A stretch of DNA of 47,400 nt from JAGBWK01 sp964462445 (GTDB lineage: Bacteria > Bacteroidota > Bacteroidia > Bacteroidales > Muribaculaceae): assembly GCA_964462445.1 (NCBI GenBank), contig CAYWXG010000015.1, positions 1 through 47,400 on the forward strand, in the 5' to 3' direction. How positions within the stretch are numbered: the stretch's first letter is position 1; each line of letters starts with the position of its first letter. The notes under the pieces are model-generated. The model did not search any database and had not been told where the DNA came from. It saw nothing but the letters and a program-made list of their open reading frames with translations. A program made the translations under genes and the position numbers. Positions 41,596-47,400 of the stretch are shown piece by piece.

Positions 41596-42654
41596 ATGCG
41601 CGAAACAAGAAAAGCCACTCTAATCTTAGAAGATGGCACCACGTTTGAGGGAAAAATATTCGGGTATGAAGCATCGACATCCGGGGAAGTAGTATTTAAC
41701 ACTGCAATGACCGGCTATCCCGAAAACTTGACCGCCCCCTCCAATGAAGGTCAAATTCTAATCACCACTTACCCAATTTTAGGAAATTACGGAGCACCTC
41801 CCCGTGGTAAAAAAGAAAGTTTAGAAGAACTTATTCAAAGTGGACAAATTCATGCCAAAGCAATCATCACTCAAGATTATTCAAGAGAGTATTCACATTG
41901 GCAGGCAGCAAGTTCACTCGAGCAATGGCTCTTAGAAGAAAAAATTCCCGGCATTTATGGTATCGATACACGAGCGTTGACCAAACATCTTCGCGAAAAT
42001 GGAACCATGCTGGGAAAAATTGTAATTGAAGGAGACAATAATGTAGAGTTTTACAATCCCGATAGCGAAAACCTCGTAGGCAAAGTAAGCCACAAAGAAG
42101 TAGAGGAATATGGTGTCGGGGAAAAGACCGTAGTTGTAGTGGACTGTGGCACTCGATACGACATTATTAAAAGCATGACAAGCCGAGGTGTAAAAGTGAT
42201 TTTTGTACCGTGGGATTATGATTTCAATACTATACCCTACGACGGATTAATCATCTCAGACGGACCTGGAAATCCGGAATTGGCAGATGCTACCATAAAC
42301 AACCTACGCAAAGCGATGGAAAACGAGAAGCCTATTTTCGGTATTGGCATAGGCAACTTGATGCTATCAATAGCAGCCGGTGGCACTATCAATAAACTCA
42401 AATCCGGACATCGCACTCACAATCAGCCCGTAAGACTTTGTGGAACTAGCTCATGCTATATAACTTCTCAAAGTCATAGTTATGCAGTAGATGCCTCTAC
42501 CCTATCATCAGATTGGGAAGAATGGTTCATCAATATGAACGATGGCTCAAATGAAGGTATCCGCCACAAATCAAAACCTTTTGTAGCGGTGCAATTCAGT
42601 CCGGATGATTCGGATACAGAATTTCTTCTTGACGAATTTGTAGCTAAGCTATAA
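41596..42654 (+). CDS. carA: Carbamoyl-phosphate synthase small subunit, glutaminase-dead
   Basis: CarA normally hydrolyses glutamine and channels ammonia to CarB. The N-terminal CarA domain is normal (ATLILEDGTTFEGKIFG, VVFNTAMTGYPENLT). The class I amidotransferase domain (about 170-352) has lost its triad. The nucleophile stretch reads PIFGIGIGNLML where Cys should be at residue 251 (Gly251). The His/Glu region reads VQFSPDD, with Ser335 in place of His and Asp337 in place of Glu. The Gln-pocket motif SQNHGYAV is SQSHSYAV. The rest of the fold is preserved, so the protein is probably a structural or regulatory partner. This parallels mammalian CPS-I, where loss of the Cys makes the enzyme ammonia-dependent. 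carB follows 124 bases later. Confidence 0.9.
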   Translation: MRETRKATLILEDGTTFEGKIFGYEASTSGEVVFNTAMTGYPENLTAPSNEGQILITTYPILGNYGAPPRGKKESLEELIQSGQIHAKAIITQDYSREYSHWQAASSLEQWLLEEKIPGIYGIDTRALTKHLRENGTMLGKIVIEGDNNVEFYNPDSENLVGKVSHKEVEEYGVGEKTVVVVDCGTRYDIIKSMTSRGVKVIFVPWDYDFNTIPYDGLIISDGPGNPELADATINNLRKAMENEKPIFGIGIGNLMLSIAAGGTINKLKSGHRTHNQPVRLCGTSSCYITSQSHSYAVDASTLSSDWEEWFINMNDGSNEGIRHKSKPFVAVQFSPDDSDTEFLLDEFVAKL

Positions 42655-42778
42655 TTAGTCATAGAAAATCAAAATTTGAGGATATCACACGCGAAACAAG
42701 CCCTATAGAAATGGGATAAAGTGTGAAAAAAGAAATAAAAATTATAAATCGCGGCATAGCCGCCACATATAACTCATA

Positions 42779-45700
42779 ATGAGCGACAAGACAATAAAAA
42801 AGGTACTTTTGCTTGGTAGCGGTGCACTAAAGATAGGAGAAGCCGGAGAATTTGACTACTCCGGGTCGCAAGCAATAAAAGCAATGAAAGAGGAGGGAAT
42901 TGAGACAATTCTAATCAATCCCAATATTGCAACCGTACAAACCTCAGAAGGATTTGCCGATCATATCTACTTTTTACCGGTAACTCCGTTCTTTGTAGAA
43001 AAAGTCATTGAAAAAGAGCGCCCGGATGGAATATTACTTGCGTTTGGAGGACAAACAGCGCTCAACTGCGGTGTTGCGCTCTATGAAGCAGGAGTATTTG
43101 AAAAATACGGTATAAAAGTGCTTGGTACACCAGTACAAGCAATCATGGATACCGAAGACCGCGAACTCTTTGTACATAAACTCGATGAAATCGGAGTTAA
43201 AACCATAAAGAGTGAAGCTGTTTCAAGCGTAGAAGATGCAAAACGAGCAGCTCGCGCATTGGGCTACCCCGTAATTGTACGTGCGGCATACGCATTAGGT
43301 GGACTTGGCTCAGGCTTCTGCGACAATGAAGAGGAACTTGTGGCACTGACAGAGAAATCATTGTCGTTCTCTCCGCAGGTGCTCATCGAGAAATCACTCA
43401 AAGGATGGAAGGAAATTGAATACGAAGTGGTACGCGACCGTTATGATAACTGTATCACCGTATGTAATATGGAGAACTTCGACCCGCTTGGGATTCACAC
43501 CGGTGAAAGTATCGTAGTAGCTCCGACCCAAACACTCACCAACGAAGAAGCCAACTATTTGCGCAAGCTTGCAATCAAGATTGTGCGCCACGTAGGTATA
43601 GTTGGAGAATGTAACGTACAATATGCCTTCGACCCGCAATCAATGGATTATCGCGTGATTGAAATCAATGCACGATTGAGTCGTTCATCAGCATTGGCAT
43701 CAAAAGCAACCGGTTATCCCTTGGCATTTGTTGCCGCAAAAATCGGTCTCGGTTATGGACTTTTCGAAATGAAGAATTCTGTAACCAAAGACACTCCGGC
43801 ATTCTTTGAACCCTCAATTGACTATATCGTAGTAAAGATACCACGTTGGGACCTTGGAAAGTTCCATGGTGTACGCAAAGAAATCGGTTCGTCGATGAAG
43901 TCGGTGGGTGAAGTAATGTCGATAGGACGAACATTTGAAGAAGCAATTCAAAAAGGATTGCGCATGATAGGTCAAGGGATGCACGGATTCGTAGGAAATC
44001 GTGAGTTGAAAATCAACGATATTGACCATTCGCTATCAGAACCGACCGACAAACGTATATTCGTAATCGCAAAAGCGATGAAAGCCGGATATACTGTTGA
44101 CCAGATTTATGCCTTAACTAAGATTGATAAGTGGTTCCTCTATCGCTTGCAACATCTTATTGAGACAGAAGCTGAATTGGAAACATATAACGAAATTGAA
44201 AAAGTTCCTGCCACGCTTATCCGCTTAGCAAAAGAGCAAGGGTTCAGTGACTTCCAAATAGCACGTTCAGTACTTGATAATTTCGGCGGTATGAGCGCAG
44301 AAGATGCCAGCTTAATCGTTCGCAATTACCGTAAGAAATTAGGCATCTTACCCGTAGTAAAACAAATTGACACCCTTGCCGCTGAATATCCTGCCCAAAC
44401 CAACTACCTCTACTTGACATATAATGGGTCGGAACATGATGTAGAATATTTGCACGATAATCGTTCAATCGTTGTACTCGGTTCGGGGGCATATCGTATC
44501 GGTAGCTCGGTAGAATTTGACTGGTGTTCAGTTAATGCATTAATGACAGTTAAGAAAGAAGGCTGGCGTTCAGTAATGATTAACTATAATCCGGAAACAG
44601 TATCAACGGACTACGATATGTGTGACCGCCTCTACTTCGACGAGTTGACATTTGAACGCGTAATGGATATTTTAGACCTTGAACAACCTCACGGGACAAT
44701 ACTTTCGGTGGGTGGTCAGATTCCTAACAACCTCGCGACACGTCTTGACGAACAAGGTGTAAACATTCTCGGCACAACAGCTAAAAGCATTGACAATGCA
44801 GAGGACCGTCACAAATTCTCAGCAATGCTTGATACTCTCGGCATTGACCAGCCACGTTGGCGAGAACTGACAAGTTTCGAAGATATTCACGAATTTATCG
44901 GAGAAGTTGGTTTCCCGGTATTGGTACGTCCCAGCTATGTGTTGTCAGGAGCAGCAATGAATGTATGCTCTAACGATGATGAGCTTGAGCGCTTCCTTCG
45001 CCTTGCAGCCAATGTGTCGAAAAAACATCCGGTTGTTGTTACCGAGTTCATTCAACACGCCAAAGAGATTGAAATGGACGCAGTTGCTGCTAATGGAGAA
45101 ATTAAAGCATACGCAATCTCGGAACATATTGAGTTTGCCGGTGTACACTCAGGCGACGCAACGATACAGTTCCCTCCGCAAAAGTTGTATGTAGAAACTA
45201 TGCGTCGCATTAAGAAGATTTCTGCAAAGATTGCTAAGGCACTCAATATCACCGGTCCATTCAATATTCAATATCTTGCTAAAAACAACGACATCAAGGT
45301 AATAGAATGTAACTTACGAGCATCACGAAGCTTCCCCTTTGTATCGAAGGTGCTTAAAATCAACTTTATTGACCTTGCAACAAAAGCAATGCTTGGACTT
45401 GAAGTTGAGAAACCTGCGAAGAATGCTTTCGACCTTGACTATGTAGGTATTAAAGCATCGCAATTCTCATTCTCACGCTTGCAAGGGGCAGACCCGGTGC
45501 TTGGTGTTGACATGTCTTCAACCGGAGAAGTTGGTTGTATCGGGGACGACTCATCAGAAGCAATTATGAAATCAATGCTTTCAGTGGGATATCGCGTTCC
45601 GAAAAAAGGAATCTTGTTATCGACCGGTTCTTCACGCCAGAAAATAGATATGCTTGACGCCGCGCAACAACTCCATGCAAAAGGATACGTGATATATGCT

Positions 45701-46006
45701 ACTGGCGGTACTCACCAATTCTTAGCTGATAATGGAATCCCGGCAATAAAGGTATATTGGCCTTCACAAGCAGATATGCAACCCCAAGCTCTTCAGATGC
45801 TACATGATAAGGAAATTGACCTTGTGGTTAACATCCCTAAAAATTTCACAACAACCGAGTTGAGCAATGGCTACAAGATACGTCGTGCAGCGATTGACTT
45901 GAACATTCCATTGCTTACCAACGCTCGACTTGCGTCTGCATTTATCGGAGCTTTCACCACAATGTCGGTTAACGATATCGAAATTAAGCATTGGGGAGAA
46001 TACTAA
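42779..46006 (+). CDS. carB: Carbamoyl-phosphate synthase large subunit, CAD/CPS-I-like
   Basis: CarB makes carbamoyl phosphate from bicarbonate, ammonia and 2 ATP, for arginine and pyrimidine synthesis. The 1075 residues include both ATP-grasp halves (residues 1-~400 and ~550-930), the oligomerisation region and the C-terminal allosteric MGS-like domain. Diagnostic stretches are GEAGEFDYSGSQAIKAMKEE, LINPNIATVQTS, GGQTALNCGVAL, GGLGSGF, GIVGECNVQYAF and NARLSRSSALASKATGYP. From memory these resemble eukaryotic CAD and CPS-I more than E. coli CarB. No defect was seen. A terminator follows at 46030-46062. Since the partner CarA lacks its triad, free ammonia is the likely nitrogen source. Confidence 0.95.
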   Translation: MSDKTIKKVLLLGSGALKIGEAGEFDYSGSQAIKAMKEEGIETILINPNIATVQTSEGFADHIYFLPVTPFFVEKVIEKERPDGILLAFGGQTALNCGVALYEAGVFEKYGIKVLGTPVQAIMDTEDRELFVHKLDEIGVKTIKSEAVSSVEDAKRAARALGYPVIVRAAYALGGLGSGFCDNEEELVALTEKSLSFSPQVLIEKSLKGWKEIEYEVVRDRYDNCITVCNMENFDPLGIHTGESIVVAPTQTLTNEEANYLRKLAIKIVRHVGIVGECNVQYAFDPQSMDYRVIEINARLSRSSALASKATGYPLAFVAAKIGLGYGLFEMKNSVTKDTPAFFEPSIDYIVVKIPRWDLGKFHGVRKEIGSSMKSVGEVMSIGRTFEEAIQKGLRMIGQGMHGFVGNRELKINDIDHSLSEPTDKRIFVIAKAMKAGYTVDQIYALTKIDKWFLYRLQHLIETEAELETYNEIEKVPATLIRLAKEQGFSDFQIARSVLDNFGGMSAEDASLIVRNYRKKLGILPVVKQIDTLAAEYPAQTNYLYLTYNGSEHDVEYLHDNRSIVVLGSGAYRIGSSVEFDWCSVNALMTVKKEGWRSVMINYNPETVSTDYDMCDRLYFDELTFERVMDILDLEQPHGTILSVGGQIPNNLATRLDEQGVNILGTTAKSIDNAEDRHKFSAMLDTLGIDQPRWRELTSFEDIHEFIGEVGFPVLVRPSYVLSGAAMNVCSNDDELERFLRLAANVSKKHPVVVTEFIQHAKEIEMDAVAANGEIKAYAISEHIEFAGVHSGDATIQFPPQKLYVETMRRIKKISAKIAKALNITGPFNIQYLAKNNDIKVIECNLRASRSFPFVSKVLKINFIDLATKAMLGLEVEKPAKNAFDLDYVGIKASQFSFSRLQGADPVLGVDMSSTGEVGCIGDDSSEAIMKSMLSVGYRVPKKGILLSTGSSRQKIDMLDAAQQLHAKGYVIYATGGTHQFLADNGIPAIKVYWPSQADMQPQALQMLHDKEIDLVVNIPKNFTTTELSNGYKIRRAAIDLNIPLLTNARLASAFIGAFTTMSVNDIEIKHWGEY

Positions 46007-46029
46007 AACTTATTCCAACCCAAATAGTG

Positions 46030-46062
46030 AAAGAGGTGGCTTCGCAGGAGTCACCTCTTTTG
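46030..46062 (+). terminator. carB terminator
   Basis: AAAGAGGTG-type left arm pairs with CACCTCTTT at 46052-46060, followed by a T run. It lies 24 bases past the carB stop. Confidence 0.8.
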
Positions 46063-46288
46063 TGTAATTAGTGCGTGGAAAGAAAAAGGATCTACGTATC
46101 CTTAACATTATATGTATAAACAAAGGAGGCAAAACTCTTATCTGCGAGTATAGCCTCATTTGTTTCGATAGTTATTAGTCTATTTCCTGACTTTGACAGG
46201 ATTTTAAGTTTAGAATCATATTAAGCTGGGAATCAGCGCTATATTATTTTGAATGCGTCAATTAGGGTGACGCAAGAATATATTTTAT

Positions 46289-46296
46289 TAACTTTG
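46289..46296 (+). promoter_or_regulatory. -7 element before the transposase
   Basis: TAACTTTG matches TAnnTTTG and lies 3 bases before the ATG at 46300. Confidence 0.4.
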
Positions 46297-46299
46297 CGT

Positions 46300-47400
46300 A
46301 TGTTTGTACGCAGAAAAAAGAATAGGTCGGGCAGTATTTCCATTGTAGTTATAGATAAGAGCAATGGTAAATTTGTTGAGGTAAAGCGATTCGGAGTTGC
46401 AAAAACTTTGGAATAAGAACAATCGTTACATAGAGAAGCGACAAATTGGATACGTCATTATGGTGGTCAAATGACCTTTCCGTTTGAAGGAGTCAGTTCA
46501 AAAGAAATGGCAACCACGATAAAAAACGGGATATGTAAAGCACAATTAAACGGAGTGCAGCTATTACTCAACGGCATTTACGATTCGATAGGTTTTAATG
46601 CAATAGAAGATGATATACTTCGGCAGTTGGTCATTGCGCGTATTTCACAGCCTTTGAGCAAGTCTGCTACAGTGGATTATCTGACACGATATTTTGGCGA
46701 AGAAATAAAACTGCACAATGTGTATCGCTATCTTGACAAGCTTCATTCGAGCCAACAAGAGCAGATACAGCGTATCAGCGTGGAGCATACCCGTAAGATT
46801 CTGGGAGGGACAATCGGCATTGTCTTTTATGATGTTACGACTTTGTATTTTGAGACATCGCTTGTTGATGAACTGAGAACTCCCGGATTCTCAAAAGACG
46901 GCAAGACCACAGAATCCCAAATTGTATTGGGGCTATTGGTCAGCAAAGACGGTTATCCGCTGTCATACTCCATCTTTAATGGTGCTCAATACGAAGGTCG
47001 AACGATGATCCCTGTTATCGATGACTTTGTTTCACGATACTCTCTTGAAGATTTTGTGATTGTAGCCGATTCGGGATTGCTTAACAACAGAAATATCGAG
47101 TTGCTGCAAGCGGCAGGATATAAATACATCGTGGGGGCCAAGATACGCAATGAATCGGACAGAATTAAACAATGGATTATTTCATTACCCAAGACGGAAG
47201 GAGAATATCATGAGAAAGCCCTTAAGGACAATAGCAGATTAATTGTTGGTTATTCCACTAAACGAGCATCTAAGAACCGACGTAATAGGGAAAAGGGGCT
47301 TGAACGGCTTAAAAAAGCCTATCAATCGGGACGGATAACTAAAGAAACGTGAGTTCGATGAAATATAATTAGTTGAAAATTTGGTGATTAGCGATAAAAG
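46300..47400 (+). pseudogene. IS1634-family (IS4 superfamily) transposase, broken
   Basis: The N-terminus MFVRRKKNRSGSISIVVIDK looks like the start of an IS1634-type DDE transposase. A TAA stop at 46414-46416 (codon 39) interrupts it, and the same frame continues as EQSLHREATNWIRHYGGQM, then MTFPFEG at 46471. The catalytic region shows the first Asp (YDVTTLYFE) and the second (VIVADSGLLNNRNIELL). Near 47345 the frame fails: the main frame stops at 47350-47352, while another frame continues with NVSSMKYN, a stop, LKIW, a stop and LAIK, similar to the expected C-terminus. The gene therefore has at least three lesions. The last acidic residue, the rest of the element and its right end lie beyond the window. 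It probably cannot transpose by itself. Confidence 0.85.

Larger units (their letters stand above)
46007..46299. other. Intergenic region between carB and the transposase
   Basis: The 293 bp contain the carB terminator, an imperfect hairpin (AAACAAAGGAGGC... with ...GCCTCATTTGTTT, about 46118-46168), the small inverted repeat TGCGTCA/TGACGCA (46255-46275), and the -7 element of the transposase gene. The ends of the insertion sequence were not located. Confidence 0.5.

Noticed and set aside
42779..46006. Possible loss of function in CarB
   Set aside because: All expected ATP-grasp and allosteric segments are present and in order.

Overview
The window looks like chromosomal DNA of a Bacteroidales bacterium, most likely Muribaculaceae or a close relative. 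The clues are AT-rich intergenic DNA, many promoters of the Bacteroidetes type (-33 TTTG, 19-20 bp, -7 TAnnTTTG), and families typical of the phylum: a GldB-like lipoprotein, DUF4286, DUF5683, DUF2027-Smr, BspA-type leucine-rich repeats and a type IX-like sorting tail. The family-level assignment is inference.

Layout. 1-6480 (minus strand): dnaA, then an apparent amidase - MCE lipid-transport protein - priA operon. 6585-9586: a GldB-like lipoprotein, rpsO, and a radical SAM activase paired with a TonB-like protein. 10093-15353: an accessory island with an unrecognised secreted protein, a membrane Ser/Thr kinase, a zinc-ribbon membrane protein and a small putative DNA-binding protein. Two arrays of 10-bp repeats with exact 10-bp spacing sit in its divergent promoters. 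15478-22513: a complete compact histidine operon, hisG-D-C-B-H-A-F-IE. 22706-24824: a decayed prophage remnant. 24973-26679: two small secreted proteins, the second preceded by a strongly structured, unrecognised RNA. 27070-36710: surE, then parA-parB-DUF5683-MltD-like transglycosylase and queA-DUF4286-ruvC-DUF2027/Smr-flavodoxin/ferredoxin. 36866-37033: a 55-residue ferredoxin. 37119-37515: a possible non-autonomous inverted-repeat element. 37580-40342: an outer-membrane barrel and a BspA-like protein whose C-terminal tail has been cut off by mutation. 40565-46006: a glycosyltransferase, carA and carB. 46300-47400: a broken IS1634-type transposase.

Points that stand out. (1) CarA has lost all three catalytic residues of its glutaminase domain, while the CarB next to it looks intact and resembles the eukaryotic CAD/CPS-I type, so this pair may use ammonia. 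(2) The RNA at 25766-25931 has a closing stem, a long three-part stem and a side hairpin. (3) The phased 10-bp arrays tie the kinase island together as one regulon. (4) Extragenic palindromes are shared between 26927-27061 and 37163-37298. Much of the rest is ordinary core metabolism.
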